Origin: Mortierella alpina | Lineage: Eukaryota > Mortierellomycota > Mortierellomycetes > Mortierellales > Mortierellaceae | DNA length: 64,000 nt | Assembly: GCA_029449245.1 (NCBI GenBank) | Contig: JANATF010000011.1 | Span: 496,001-560,000, forward strand | Reading direction: 5' to 3' | In this document: positions 1 to 11,812 of the stretch, in pieces | How positions within the stretch are numbered: the stretch's first letter is position 1 | Layout of the letters: every line of letters begins with the position of its first letter | Position numbers and translations under genes: made by a program | Notes under the pieces: generated by a model | What the model saw: the letters and a program-made list of their open reading frames with translations, nothing else | What the model was told of the DNA's origin: nothing | The model's database searches: none

Positions 1-1
1 G

Positions 2-1240
2 TCAGAGGAGGACATCATGGACGAGGAAGGCCGCAGCAAAGTCAATATGGGTCATCGCCAACGCCATGGCCTGACACCCGCTCATGTTAGCAAGGACACG
101 CACGCGGACATGACGCTGCTAACCAGGAGCCTGGTCCTTGCTGCGGACCAAAATCGGCTGCACTATGACCATCGACCCCAGGTCACTTTAAGGTTCACGG
201 GGATCGTTCCTGAAGACGAGCACTTTGAGGCCGTTAAGAACATGGTTCAAAAGTCGGTTCGTGTCGGTAGGGTAGCGCAGTCCATTGAGGATGGCACTGT
301 GGCTCAATTCCCCGTGGAGGTGGTCTTTGGGTCCATGCAGTTTCCATTGTTGCCAGGTGTGTCTGCCAGCACTCGAATGGATCCGTCCTTTTCGCCATTC
401 TCGATTCCTGCGAGCGTGGATGATATGGTGCTTTTCACCAGCACATTGCACCTCGACATCACGACCCTTATGGCGCTGAGCAGCTTTTTGTGCCACACTA
501 TCCGACCGGACCCCACGCTGTTTACATCACCACCTTTAGTCTTGCAGGCTCAGCAGGAGCATGAGCAGCCCTTGTTGCCGCTATTGGGAAAGATCTTTGG
601 AGGGCGAGAACGACTTGTCATGTCAAGGACAGCGGCGACCCGATTTAAAGCTATTCTTAATGTCATTGGAGGATCCGAGGAACAATGGCGTGGCCGTGTG
701 ATGATCCACGACCCACTCGAAGTTGCGCAACAGGACGGCGAGGATGACGAGGACCTCATCCGAGAGCGGTGGGTCAAAGGATCGGACTGGGCGCAGCAGT
801 ACGGGGTATTTGCGGATGGACCGCCCCGTATTGAAGTCATTGAGGATATCCCAGGGCAAGCGCCAGTTGGGTCTCTGCATGAGACTCCTGACAATGTGGC
901 GGATGAATCAAAGCATGAGGGAGAGGAAGCGTCGCAATTGCAGGAGACGGGACCCCCACAGCTGAGTACGTTGTCGCTTTCAGAGAGTTCAGGCGGATCA
1001 AATGATGCGATAGCCTCTAGTAGCAAGCTGACTGGGCCTGGACGGAAGGAGCTGAACATGACTGAGCTTCACTCCAAGATCTTCATGACGGGATACCGCG
1101 CGCGATTGACGACGGTGACGGCCAACTTGGTTGGGTACAGGACGGTGACACGGACTGGGCAAGTGCCTCAGGGGATCAGTGTGTGGTTCCATCAACCTCG
1201 CTCGCTTGCCGAGGCCAAACTGCCGTCTTTCTACAATTGA
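2..1240 (+). CDS. DUF1308 (C7orf25/UPF0415-like) protein, 5' partial
   Basis: The frame is open from base 2, so the first ATG at 17 is probably internal and the N-terminus lies outside the window. The visible 412 residues match the C-terminal part of the DUF1308 family (human C7orf25). Recognisable landmarks are LDITTLMALSSF, the QAQQE and LLPLLGKIF stretch, FKAILNVIGGSEEQ, and a C-terminal block ending VTANLVGYR ... WFHQPRSLAEAK. The family is predicted to carry a PIN-like nuclease fold, but its function is unestablished. A Ser/Glu-rich low-complexity insert (about residues 285-345) interrupts the conserved region. No intron is visible. The next gene lies about 840 bp downstream on the same strand. 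Confidence 0.75.
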   Translation, partial: SEEDIMDEEGRSKVNMGHRQRHGLTPAHVSKDTHADMTLLTRSLVLAADQNRLHYDHRPQVTLRFTGIVPEDEHFEAVKNMVQKSVRVGRVAQSIEDGTVAQFPVEVVFGSMQFPLLPGVSASTRMDPSFSPFSIPASVDDMVLFTSTLHLDITTLMALSSFLCHTIRPDPTLFTSPPLVLQAQQEHEQPLLPLLGKIFGGRERLVMSRTAATRFKAILNVIGGSEEQWRGRVMIHDPLEVAQQDGEDDEDLIRERWVKGSDWAQQYGVFADGPPRIEVIEDIPGQAPVGSLHETPDNVADESKHEGEEASQLQETGPPQLSTLSLSESSGGSNDAIASSSKLTGPGRKELNMTELHSKIFMTGYRARLTTVTANLVGYRTVTRTGQVPQGISVWFHQPRSLAEAKLPSFYN

Positions 1241-2079
1241 GAAATACAGTCTTTGTTTCTTGGCACGTGGGGGTACTCGTCCGGTGTTGCCTGAACTGTA
1301 CGTGGGACGGATGACCAATGGGGCGTCAGCTGTACGTGATCCTTATCGCTGCTCCTCGGGTGGTGTCAAAAGGCGAATCGGATTTTTCATCTCTTCTGCT
1401 TCTTTCCTCCTTCGCCCCCATCCCCGCACACCATCCTACCAACAAGGATTCAGATCTTTTGTTATCCCTTTGCTCGTCCCTTCTATTGGATTTCTATTGA
1501 CCGTAGAAAGACAGGAGACTGGATCAAAGAGGAGGATTCCGCATTCTTCACTGCTTGCCCTTGCTATCGGCTGCCTTCAATCGTCTTCCCTTTTTTTTCT
1601 TTTTGTATTTTCTTGATAGCTTCACAGCGTCAACAAGCACCACTTTCCTCACTAGACCCTAACAGACAGGCACTCTAGTTGATCCCTTTCACAACCACTT
1701 TTCTTTTTTTTTATATTTTTATTATCCATAATGGCATACTTCTACCTTACCTCTGGCGGCCACGTTGGCCGTGAGGTCGACTGATCCCACGCGCAAACCC
1801 ACGACGAACTCCAACAATCTTTCTACTTTTACTACTACAACACCCAGCAACCCAGCGCCAAACCACCAACCTACCTTGCCCTCCGCTTCCAGCACCTCTC
1901 TAGCTGAACCCTCCACTGCAACCAACAGCAGCCTCTACCCGCATTTTATCCCTCATCCTTATCTTTTCCCTCTATTTTTTATTTGACTCTGTTCTCCCGA
2001 GTCGGACTGAACCCTATCCCAAATTTTTCGATCCTTTCTGCCTCGTTTAAGGGCCACCCTCAACTGCACACACGAAACC
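1241..2079 (+). promoter_or_regulatory. Upstream/leader region of the GATA-factor gene
   Basis: This 839-bp gap has no convincing gene. Much of it is pyrimidine-rich on the plus strand (CT- and T-tracts about 1380-1740 and 1930-2050), as is usual for fungal promoters and 5' leaders. A palindromic E-box CACGTG lies at about 1264-1269. Several short ATG frames precede the GATA-factor start, so upstream ORFs are possible if transcription begins early. Confidence 0.4.
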
Positions 2080-3849
2080 ATGTTTGCTGCCAACTCCTCC
2101 GCCTCTGCCGCAGACGCAGATAACGCCTCCTGGATGGACGGCGGCCACGGCATGCTGCTGTCGCACCAGGACGTGCTCGACTACACCTCGTTCTCGGACG
2201 ATTCGCACTCGCCCGTGCTCTCGCTCCAGTCCTTCTCGTCGCAGCACAGTCCAGACATGGATGCCTTCAACTTCCACGACTTTGAGCCCCTCTCTGCCTC
2301 GCCCTCCGCCTCGGCCTCTGCGGGACAGGGTCACGCCTTCCAGGACCTTTTCCGCTCCGCTTCGGACTCTACTTCTTCGGCTATGGATACCACTCCTTCC
2401 GCAAAGGCCTCTGCCAGCGAGACTGCCCGCCAGGCAGCGCTTCTTCATGCCTACCTTGCCGCTCAAAACCAAGCTTATAATGACCAGCTTCAGCAGCAGC
2501 AACAGCAGCAGCAAAAATGGAGCTTTGCAGCAATGGCACAGTTGGAGAAGGAGGATTCGCAGCAGAAGGAGAAGGATCAAAAGGTGCAGGAAGAGAACAA
2601 GGAGGTTCAGCAGCAACAAGAGCAATTGGAGAAGACTCGCCAGGCAGATGCTCAAAACCTGGCTCGTTATCTCGCTCAGATGCAGCAAGTCAAGCGGGAG
2701 TCGCCTCAGCCCGAGGAGATGGACAAGGCCGATGATGGTTCCGACTCTTGCAACGCCCCTTCCTCGCCTTCGTCAACATCATCCGTTATGGCAGAAAGAT
2801 CGCCTAGTCCTGAAGTCTCTCAGGAGTCGTCTTGCACAGTCAAGAGCTCGAATGGTGCGAAGCCCTCGCGTCAGTTGATCTGCTTCAATTGCAATGTGAC
2901 GCAGACGCCTCTCTGGCGTAGGACCCCTGATCGCCAACACTCGCTTTGCAATGCATGCGGTCTCTATTATAAGCAGTATGGTGCGCACCGCCCGTTGAAT
3001 GTGCGCCACAAGCTGCCTAGTGTCTTGCCTGATGTTCGCTTGGGCTCGATGCCCTATGCTCGCTCTACGCAGGGAACTCGAGGCTCATCTCCCGAGTCGT
3101 CCACGTCCTCGGACAGCGACTCGGACTCGGGTCGTGTGGCAGTGGGTGTTCATTCGTTGCCGGACTTGACCAAGTTGTACTCCGAGGCGTTGCTTCGCCC
3201 TCCAGCACACAAGACGACCCCTCCATTGATGACTGCTAAGCAAGGAATCGAGTGCGTCAATTGCTCCCAGACACAGACACCCCTCTGGCGCAAGAACGAG
3301 GCTGGCGAGCCCATCTGCAATGCATGCGGACTTTACGCCAAGCTCCACAACCGCGCTAGGCCTGTGACGATGCGCAAGGCCAAGATCACGCGCCGCCGTC
3401 GCGACTGGGGTGGCAACCTTGCCCATCAGGCGCAGGCACAGGCACAAGCATTGGCCTTTGTGCACGCCCAAGTCCAGGCTCAAGTCCAGGCGCAGGCCCA
3501 GCAGCAGATCAAGATTGGTTCGTCGACAATTGCCTCATCGGTTGAGCAGACACCCGTGCACTCGAGCGATAGTGAAGGAGAGCAGCCTCAGTCTCCTCGT
3601 CAGCCCCAGCAGGATCTGCAGCCTCAGTCTCAGCAGCCTTCGGCATCCGTGGCTTCTGGTGTTGCGCAAAAGCTGTCTGGCAACTTGATCATGGACGAGC
3701 ACAAGTTCTCGGACATGGTTGGGCAGATGAACGCACATCAGATGAACCGCTTCCTTTCGATCCTGGAGAGCCGGTGCGGTGTGTTACGCAACCGACTCCT
3801 TGCCAGTACCGAGGCCAGCGCACAGTCAAGTCTGGACCATCTCTTTTAG
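2080..3849 (+). CDS. GATA-type zinc finger transcription factor, two fingers
   Basis: A single-exon gene of 589 residues, presumably nuclear and binding GATA motifs. Finger 1 (about residues 268-292) is C-x2-C-x18-C-x2-C with QTPLWRRTPD and CNACGLYYK. Finger 2 (about 391-415) is C-x2-C-x17-C-x2-C with QTPLWRKNEAGEPICNACGL, followed by a basic tail containing KITRRRRDW. The two-finger layout recalls fungal iron/siderophore repressors (SreA/Urbs1), but the inter-finger linker is Ser/Asp-rich and lacks their cysteine-rich block, so I do not assign that role. The N-terminal half is Ser/Ala-rich with Gln runs and a Gln/Glu/Lys-rich probable coiled coil (about 130-205). A Gln/Ala-rich tract follows finger 2. 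The start is the first ATG of the open frame, in a good A-rich context. Confidence 0.9.
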   Translation: MFAANSSASAADADNASWMDGGHGMLLSHQDVLDYTSFSDDSHSPVLSLQSFSSQHSPDMDAFNFHDFEPLSASPSASASAGQGHAFQDLFRSASDSTSSAMDTTPSAKASASETARQAALLHAYLAAQNQAYNDQLQQQQQQQQKWSFAAMAQLEKEDSQQKEKDQKVQEENKEVQQQQEQLEKTRQADAQNLARYLAQMQQVKRESPQPEEMDKADDGSDSCNAPSSPSSTSSVMAERSPSPEVSQESSCTVKSSNGAKPSRQLICFNCNVTQTPLWRRTPDRQHSLCNACGLYYKQYGAHRPLNVRHKLPSVLPDVRLGSMPYARSTQGTRGSSPESSTSSDSDSDSGRVAVGVHSLPDLTKLYSEALLRPPAHKTTPPLMTAKQGIECVNCSQTQTPLWRKNEAGEPICNACGLYAKLHNRARPVTMRKAKITRRRRDWGGNLAHQAQAQAQALAFVHAQVQAQVQAQAQQQIKIGSSTIASSVEQTPVHSSDSEGEQPQSPRQPQQDLQPQSQQPSASVASGVAQKLSGNLIMDEHKFSDMVGQMNAHQMNRFLSILESRCGVLRNRLLASTEASAQSSLDHLF

Positions 3850-4172
3850 TTTTCTCGTTGCTTTTTTTCTCTTTTCTTTGCTTTTTTTTCTTTCATTTTG
3901 TCTTTTTTCTCTTTCTCATTCTCTTTCTCCTTTACCTCGCCCTGTGTGAGTCCTCTCGATTGCAAACAGATCTTAAAATAAATCATAACATAACAAACGA
4001 TGAAGTATATCTTCTGTTGTGGTAGGCATCCAGATTGCCGCATGTGCCTGGGGTCTTGAGGCGGAGTGTTGTTTTGTGGCTTGATTTTTTTTTTTTTTAT
4101 GGTGCTTTTGACTCTGTTGGCCGCTCCTCATTCACCTACTTCTTTCGACATCAAAAACCCAAGCATCCATCC
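3850..4172. other. Intergenic, T-rich
   Basis: 323 bp between the GATA-factor stop and the next start. It contains strong T/C tracts just after the stop (3850-3935) and a 15-T run near 4088. No gene or RNA is recognised. It should hold the 3' UTR of one gene and the promoter of the next. Confidence 0.4.
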
Positions 4173-5238
4173 ATGACCGACGTGAACATCAAGAAGCGCA
4201 AGGCAGCTGGTAAGTTTTTGCCAGCCTTTTTGTTAGCAGGGTTCTCTTTACAATAGTATAGCGTTCAAGTCATGCTTACGAGGTTGAATATGATTATTAT
4301 TCTTCTTCCTTCTGTTAGAGTTGGACGTTTCCTCGGTTGATCCTAAGGCGGCCTCCAAGGTGAAGAAGGAGAAGAAGCACAGCAAGGACGGCAAAGATAG
4401 CAAGGAAAGCAAGAAAGAAAAGAAGGAGAAGAAGGACAAGAAGGAGAAGAAGGACAAGAAGGAGAAGTCGGCAAAGAAGGAGGAAGAGGAGAAACAGGAA
4501 GTTGCTGAGGTAAAGACTGATAAGAAGGACAAGGAGGATAAGAAGGAGAAGAAGGAAAAGAAGGAAAAGAAAGAAAAGAAGGACAAGAAGGACACTGAAG
4601 TGTCTGCTAAGGAGGTCGACATCAAAAACAAGGACCAGCCAAAGGAAAAGAAGAGCAAGTCTACAAAGTCAGAAACCAAGGACAAGAAGGACAAGGAAGT
4701 GGAGCCAGTGAAGAAAGAAAAGAAGAACAAAGACAACAAGGAGGACAAGAAGGACAAGAAGGAGAAGGAGGAAAAGAAGGACAAGAAGGACAAGAAGGAG
4801 AAGAAGGAGAAGAAGACAAAGAAGGAAAAGAAGGACAAGGAGACGGTCAAGGAGGAAAAAACTACAACAACGTCTGCACCAACACCTGCGCCCACGGAAG
4901 CAGCAGTCGAGAAGCGTTGGAACGACTGGAGCCAAGCTGATCTGGGCAATGAGAAGCAAAACGACAAGTTCCTGCGCCTGCTTGGGGCCAAGAAGGCTCC
5001 TACGACCACCACCGACGGATCTTCCTCATCAGCATCGGCAGGACCTGTCAAGAAGGGCTTGTTCGGATCGCTTGGCTCACTCCCAGCCTCCACTCAGCAC
5101 ACCAACACGGATTCGGTCATTGACGGCATGGTTGGACGTAAGGTTACCCGGGATCTTGAGAAGCAGTTCCAGGACGGACTCAAGATTCGCCAACAGATGA
5201 AGAAGGGAAGGAGTGTCGGTCTGGGATTCGGATACTGA
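4173..5238 (+). CDS. Lysine-rich nucleolar protein, KNOP1/SMAP-domain type
   Basis: Two exons, 4173-4209 and 4319-5238 (intron GTAAGT...TTAG, 109 nt). The splice rebuilds MTDVNIKKRKAAELDVSS and gives about 318 residues. The first two-thirds are almost pure Lys/Glu/Asp (repeating KKEKK and KKDKK units), a disordered, probably nucleolar, RNA- or rRNA-associated region. The C-terminal ~100 residues carry the small-acidic-protein-like (SMAP) signature: W-x2-W-S-QADLGN ... KFLRLLGAKK, then LEKQFQDGLKIRQQ and a final GRSVGLGFGY. This module ends human KNOP1. The nucleolar role is inferred from the family; the domain identity comes from these motifs. Confidence 0.7.
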
Positions 5239-5473
5239 TCAGGACCCCCGTTTCTTCTCTTCCTCCACCATAACTGTGAAAAAAAAACAATACAATTTTG
5301 TATGTATATTACAGCGCTTTGTGTTTAAATCCTGGAAAGAGGGTCGCTTTATTCGGACTGAGGTCAATTAGCAAAGGGATCTTTGGCGTGGGTATGCATA
5401 AAGGAAGAGAGGGGATAGAGAACAAACTGGTATGACTTTTTTCTCCAAAGGCAACTTGGTATAGGAATGAGGA

Positions 5474-7479
5474 TCATGTCACCATGGTCAAAGGTTGATT
5501 TGCAACATTTGCAGAGGAAATCATATTGGGTGGTGAAAGGGACAGCGAGTTCTTTCCACGATCTTGGTCTGTTTCGTCACCGATGGGTCCATGTGACAGA
5601 TCCTGATTTGATCGTGATTGTCCTTTCATGAGTGGGTTTGCTGCGTCGTCATCGCCATCATCGTCCTCAAGTTGAAGGACCTCTATTGAAATCCCGGCTT
5701 CCTCCTGCTCCTTGTTCTCCATAAAAGAGCGGTTTCCTTCCTCATCGTCCTCTCCTTCCTCAGCGTCCTCGGTCACTTCCTTTTCGTCTAGAGGTATTGT
5801 AAGAAAAGGGTGGGGGATCCCCGTGTGATATGAGTTCCTTGATCATCAACTATTCTCAAGCAAACACAAACAGATTTTGTTCTTGAATATTGGGCTTACA
5901 CATATCGTAGAGCGACAGCACTTTGACACCCGTAGGTTTCGTTGACTGATCCAAGGCATGCTTGGCTTCGTAGATCATCTGTTCGATTGTCAGGCACATT
6001 CGTTTGAACATCAAGTCATCCTGCCTCTCCGTTTCCGTCAACTCGATCGCCTCCACGCTCTGTGCCAATGCCAGGTCTGCTGCCGAGTATCCCAAGTCTC
6101 CGTAGTGCGCTCTAATATTTTCCAAGATCCGCAGATGTTGAAGGATATGGCGAAAGGGGACAGCAAAGTCAATTAGTCAGAGGAAAACGCCTTTGAATGC
6201 TGTAAACTGAACACGCATATGTTTTCCCTCAAAGTTCACGATAAAAAATAATGGGTCGCAATACGTACGATGAGGCTCGTAACTTGAGCTCGGCCATTTC
6301 AGCGGCTTGCTTACGGATCGTAGCCTCCAGCGTCTTGTTGATCTGAAGCAACGAAGCGTTGGAGATTTCCAGATCCTCGACCTTTCGTCTCGTCCGCTTA
6401 GCGGCTTCCTCTGCACGTCTAGTCTCCTCCGCCTGCCTGCTTGCGGACACACTCTTGGCTGATCGGATGGTGACCGGTTGTTGTTGAATGTTGGTTGAAG
6501 TTGAGATGGCAGAACTCATACTGATGACGGAACCCGTGTCGTCTCCATTACGCGTAGAGATCGTAGGCCCAATTCTGCTAGTGCTACTGCTGTTGTTGTT
6601 GCCAACTCCAAGGTGTGACGAAGCGGATGATGTCAAGTTGAGGGATGAGGCACCAACCACGGATCCGGCGTTTGATCCAGGTGCTGAAGATACACCCAGG
6701 TAAGGCTGTGATGAGGACATGGATGCGCCTGCGGCCATGCGCATTGGTCTAGCTGTTGTTGTTGTTGTGGTGGTGGTGGTGGTCGACCCGACTGTGCTGC
6801 TGTTTCCATTATTGCTCACTCCCACGGTACTAGAAGCTGTTCGCTGTCGGCCTCCAGTGACGATTTTGGGACCCGCGGTGGAGTAGATCGATCCTGTCGC
6901 AGAGGTTTGTCTGCCCATCGTTCCAAAAGGGACACTGACTCCCACGTTGCTGCTGCCACTGATGCTGTGACCTCCTGAAAATAGCTGCCCATCGTCCGCT
7001 GCCCGATCGGAGTCCTCAGAGACGGTCCCGTCGTCAGATGTGACGGAACCTGTGTCCCGCCGTCCAGGTCCAGTCCCAACCGCACTGGAGGGGCTGCCAG
7101 TGTTCCTGAACGAGGCTGTTGTGGCCACAGAGTTGGAGGATCGAACTCTGACGGTGCCTACACGCGGTGGGGTATTGTATCCGCCAGACGCGTTATTGTT
7201 GCTGTTGGCGGCTGGGTATCCATAGTTGTTGCTGATATTGTTATTGTTGTTGCTGCTGCTGTTGTTTGAGAACGACGCGGAGGAGGCGATGGTCGGTCGA
7301 AGAGGTGGATTAGTTGTGGAGGATCCCACGACGGAGAGGGGTTTGGAAGGGTAGGCCAAAGAAATGTCCATTTGGGCTGCAGAGGCGACTTTGGCACGCC
7401 GTGGTGGAGCTGCTGTGGATGCAATGCCAGTGCCATTGGCAGACTGCTGGTTCCTGGATGAGGGACGTGCTGTATTCAT
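5474..7479 (-). CDS. Uncharacterised Ser/Asn-rich coiled-coil protein
   Basis: Three exons on the minus strand: 7479-6269, 6111-5900 and 5787-5474. Introns are GTACGT...TTAG and GTAAGC...CTAG; the total is 1,737 nt, or 578 residues, with an intact frame. Residues 1 to about 335 are low complexity (Ser, Thr, Asn and Gly runs, including poly-Asn and poly-Thr). A heptad-like coiled coil follows (SRQAEETRRAEEAAKRTRRK onward, with EISNASLLQINKTLEA). Exon 2 encodes a more globular helical piece (YSAADLALAQSVEAIELTE, QMIYEAKHALDQ). The tail is acidic. The coiled-coil block is of a type seen in fungal proteins of unknown function; I cannot name a family. Long CA/TG-type simple repeats in exon 1 may be length-variable. 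Confidence 0.7.
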
Positions 7480-8932
7480 GGCCCTGATCGCTATCGTCCC
7501 CTTTGCAAGTTGTTCGTCGTTTTGTTGCTTTGGATAAATTCGCTTTTGCTAGTGGATGGGGCCCTGGTAAGTTGTTGCTCTCTGGGTTGCCTGGATGCGG
7601 GTGTCTGGTTGAAGATGAAGCACAGAGAGGGAGAGCGAGTGAGTTGCCGTTGAGAAGTGCTCTGTTTTTTTTATGGATCGGTGCGACTAGGCCTGGAACG
7701 GGGAAGGGTGGACAACGTGGGATTGGGACTGAGCAATGAGGTGATTGAGTCTGGCACGCACTGTGCGTCTGGTTGCTATTCTGCCCAACAACGTCAACAA
7801 TGTATTCCTGACCTGGACCAGAGTGTGAGCTGCGGGGAGGGGAGGTTGTTGTCGAAGTATGTGCGAGATGTATCTGTGTGTGAAGTGTGTGTGATGGTAA
7901 AGCGAGAAAGCAATGTAAATACGACAAACCTAATAGGAAAAAAAAGGAGGCCCAAAGGTGTGCATGCAGCTGGGGTCGGGGTTGGATGGATGCACAGAAT
8001 AAAAGGCAAAGGAAGATTGCGGATGGGCAGTGCCAATGCCGTTGCTGCTGCTGTTGTTGTCGCTGCTGTTGTTGGGGACAAGTGCACACCTTGGGGAATC
8101 GGGAACGAAAGCACAACAAGCAGGACCATGAGAAATGGTTATTGATATCCTTCAATGCACCTGTTCACCTGCTCGACCCCACATACGCAGGGAACAAAGC
8201 CCTAGACTGGCCGCTCCCTGAAAGGCTCTCGTTCCATCCATAGCCGTTGAAATATGCTTGGACCCCTTAGCCTTCGCTATAAAAATACCACACAGGCATT
8301 CCCGGTACGGGATGACCACATTTCGTCTGTGCGTGCCAGCACCTTCAGTCTTCAAGGTCTGAGGTACGGGGCTATAACGTCGTGGCATGTTGCGCGTAAT
8401 AACGCCAAGCCAAATCGTGGAATATATCCCTTACCATGTATGTCTGCTTGTGGCCCTACGTCTACGAGAGGAGCGTGTAATTCTGTGCACCAAGTACCCT
8501 TATGTCTGCAGCTAAGGAAAAACCAGCTTTTCTATTCACATGCATGATGCCCCACAAAACTCTCTGGCGTTGCCGCGAGCTGAGCACGTTCGCGACACGT
8601 CCACGCTGTCTTTTCAAGGTCCGAGTGGACTTTGATGCCCTCCGTAAATGGTATACTTGTTTTTACATCTCTTGCTGACGTTGAGGATCGCAATCAAAGG
8701 TTCTCCTTGGTCCGGTATGCTGCTGCTACGGGATCAGCATATCTTGAATCTTTCAGCAGCGGTAGCCCAGACAGGGCGTCCACTGCGAATATCTTGGACG
8801 GAGGACTCGCTGAGGGCAAACAGTGTAGTTTTCGTTTTCAAATTACAAGGGTTGGAGCAGTTCTACCTTGACTATAAAATTTGGAGGTGATTTTCTGCTC
8901 AGCAACTTCTTTCCGCCACCATCGACCTTGCA
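7480..8932. other. Divergent intergenic region (about 1.45 kb)
   Basis: This lies between the minus-strand coiled-coil gene and the plus-strand Ybp2/glomulin-like gene, so it holds both promoters. Near 7480-8150 there are simple-sequence tracts (TGCTGT-type repeats about 8035-8085). A TATA-like CTATAAAAATACC occurs at about 8277. Open frames here look like shadows of biased sequence; no gene, tRNA or 5S rRNA is recognised. Confidence 0.35.
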
Positions 8933-11303
8933 ATGCAGGAGACACAGGAGGAATCACCGAGGGAGCAGTTTCTAGCCAGCCAAGAAATTCTCTCAACCAT
9001 CGAATGGCTTGATGTGCTGCAGGACCACAGGGCAGCCATGGATGCGATTGCTCTTTTTGAGTTGCACATGCACAACTTGCTCAAAGGTAATGCCTTGTCA
9101 CAGAGAACAGAAAGTGCAGATATACAATTGGCTGAGCAATACACCTTTCATTACCCCAGGACTCTAACATTTTTCTGGATATTCCTGTAGCGCTGCGGGT
9201 CATTCAAGCGAAAAAGTTCTCGCGTTTCCTGAAGGATGCAGTTCTTACCCTGACCCGACCGATCAAGGCTCTTCATCGCGTACGCGAATATATTGAGGCG
9301 GACGCAACCTCGACGACTGCGCGTCAGTTTCAAGAGGATCAGAACATGTTTCGACCTTTCGAGGAGCGGATCTCGAGCACTGTCTGCAGTCTAGTACACA
9401 ACGTTACGGAGCGTTGGCATGGGGTGCCGGTAGGAGTCAAAGAAGGGAAATGTTCGCCAAGCGATGGCTAACTTTGAAAGGGCCTTAGCTAATTCATTTC
9501 ATATTGTGACTTGACGATTAGACGTTTGTCTTGAAACTGAATCCCGAGCAGGAAAACGAGCTGAACAATCAGCACTATCTCTTGATATACCTGATATTGC
9601 TTCTGCTGGATCAATGGGTCGCGCCAGAGGAAATGGAGGCAGCGTCGACTTACTTTGAGTACGCCCACCCGAAATATAAAAAGTTTTCTCCGCGTGGACC
9701 AAACCAAACACCAGAATCAAGGAAGGATACAGGAGCTACGTTGCGCCATCTGAAGACCATGATGGTAAAAATAACAACATAACTGCCTTCAGAATGAAAC
9801 ATAATGAGTGATCGTGGCTTATTAACAACCGTTTCTCACTCACAGGACTTGTGTGTACAGTGCCATCTGTCAGTCGAGGATCTACTAGTCTGGAAGCCAA
9901 CGCCAGGTAGAGCCACACGCTTTGTTGCACAGCATTGAATCACAATTTCGCATTTGATATTAATCGTCGTTTTGGCCCACTAGTCTTTTCCACAGGGGAT
10001 AATGAGGACGACGACAGCTATGATGAGGAGGCCCTTGTGGAGGACAATTACCCATTGCCAGAAACAGGAATTACGACTCTTGTTGCAGGAATGATTTATG
10101 CCATGGTCAACCCTGAACAACTCTCGAGCAGGCTCACGCTACCGATGGCGCTCGCCCAGGACTGGGTCTTTACCACTGCGGGAGGGCTGGCAAGCGGTTT
10201 CTTAACAAGCGATGAATCTCAGCTTAATATGGCAGATAAGGCGCTTCTTGTTTTGCTTTACGCTATCGACCGCACCCCCCTGGATGGCTTCGAGATGGAA
10301 ATACTGGACTATTGCTCCGTCGACAGCTCTATGGATAGAATGGGGCTATTCCAAATCTTTCAAGTCATGGTCACCTTTGCCGCCACATGTCCCTCCGCCA
10401 GCCATCGCTTCTTTTGCTTCCAAGGCTTGGATCGATTGATTCAGGGTTGTGAGGATGAAGTGAAGTTGTACTTACTGGAACAGCTAGTCTCGCCCAAATG
10501 TCCCTTCGAGTCTATGCGGGCGGCAGCAGTCAATTTACTCAAGGCCACAGTCGAGAGGGCGTTCGGCAAACTTGACAAGGCAAGGTCGGAGATTATGGAC
10601 AGGATCAAGACAGACAGGGCTGAAGACAGTGCTACAGCCGCAAATCAGATTGCAAGGAGTCCGTTCACAAGCCCTGTGCTTCTGAAGACATATCAGGAAT
10701 CGATTTGGAGGTTCGAGGCCAAGGCTTTCCAGCACAGCCCCCTCAAGAACGAGGGTGCGTGGCACGAAAAGTACGATACAATCATGCACGCACTCAACTT
10801 TTACCTATTCTTGCTCATGCGGGATGCCCGTGACGACAATGTGGTAAGTGATACAACCTTTTGCTGGTGGGCTTGTCAGAGGACCCTTGAAGCAGTCTAC
10901 CCGTACATGTCTCTGACTTGTATTGCATCCACAGACCGATATCTGGATGAATTCAAATATTCAGGATACCCACAGAGAGTTTTTGGAACCCATTTACGTG
11001 CGAGTGCAGCAACTAAAGGAGGACTATATTCAGAGGTTGTCCCGTGCTGAATCTGCCATGGGCTCGGAACTTGCCCACCCAGTCGAACCTCCATCCCACA
11101 AGATCCGGTCCAAAAACGGAGTCGTCAATTTCGACATTGATATGGACAGCGGCGATGAGGACGACGACGACACCGTCGATGATGAGGACGAGAATAAGAG
11201 GCCCGAGGACACGGTGCAGAGCTTGAACATGAAGATGATGAAGCTGGAGCTAATGGATGAGCTGCTGGAGCGTATCCAGGATCTGACGGGATCTTCTGAG
11301 TAG
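8933..11303 (+). CDS. Glomulin/ALF4/Ybp2-like (Kinetochor_Ybp2 family) protein
   Basis: Six exons: 8933-9086, 9191-9429, 9522-9764, 9846-9906, 9996-10843 and 10935-11303. All splice sites are GT-AG and all junctions keep frame; total 1,914 nt, 637 residues. The protein is an all-helical repeat type. Its middle (ADKALLVLLYAIDRTPLDGF, LFQIFQVMVTFAATCPSASH, VSPKCPFESMRAAAVNLLKA) resembles the Yap1-binding-protein/glomulin superfamily, and it ends in an acidic stretch (DSGDEDDDDTVDDEDE) and a helical tail. Known members act as a redox-signalling partner of Yap1 and at kinetochores in yeast, or as a cullin-RING ligase inhibitor in animals. Which of these applies here cannot be read from sequence. 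Confidence 0.65.
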
Positions 11304-11812
11304 AACCAGTAGAGCTGTCAGATTATGAGCATCATTCAGGCAAATAAGGTTCAGCACGAGGGAGACTCATGCGGGTGCCAGGACACCCACGAATGTCAAC
11401 TATGGTGTCGTTCTCGCATATGCCGGAACGATTGCGTTAATCCAGGAGGTTGTGAGGCATGCTTGACCCTCCACTGCGGAGCTTTGTCATGGTGGGAAAA
11501 CTTGTCCGCCATGAAGGAGGCTCGATCCGAGCCGGGTTCCGGGGATGCATCAGCCCGCGGTTAAACCTTATTTGTCTCGCCTGAATGTGCCAATCCTCTC
11601 TTTCTCCAACTCTTCATCTTGCCACTTCATTCAATCATCCATTCTTTGACCACTTGTTCTCTTCCTCTCACGTCTCTCACCCCTAGTATCTCCGCTCTCA
11701 GTCCTCTTTGCAACTTTTCTTAGTCCCACTGTGACCTTTACGTGGCCATAACCAACTTTTGCAATTGCACACCCTAAAGTGCTCTATCGCGCTCCGCTCC
11801 ACATTTTCTATC
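11304..11812 (+). promoter_or_regulatory. Intergenic/promoter of the racemase-like gene
   Basis: 509 bp without a convincing gene. The last 240 bp are strongly pyrimidine-rich (11585-11740), a typical fungal core promoter/leader. The frame of the next gene stays open upstream to about 11759 without an ATG, so 11813 is taken as the start. Confidence 0.35.

Noticed and set aside
4248-5093. Long minus-strand ORF rich in Phe and Ser across the Lys-rich gene
   Set aside because: It is the antisense shadow of AAG/GAG repeats in the KNOP1/SMAP-like gene.
7310-8155. 281-codon minus-strand frame rich in His, Ser and Pro
   Set aside because: It overlaps the first exon and promoter of the coiled-coil gene in another frame, and composition follows the repeats.
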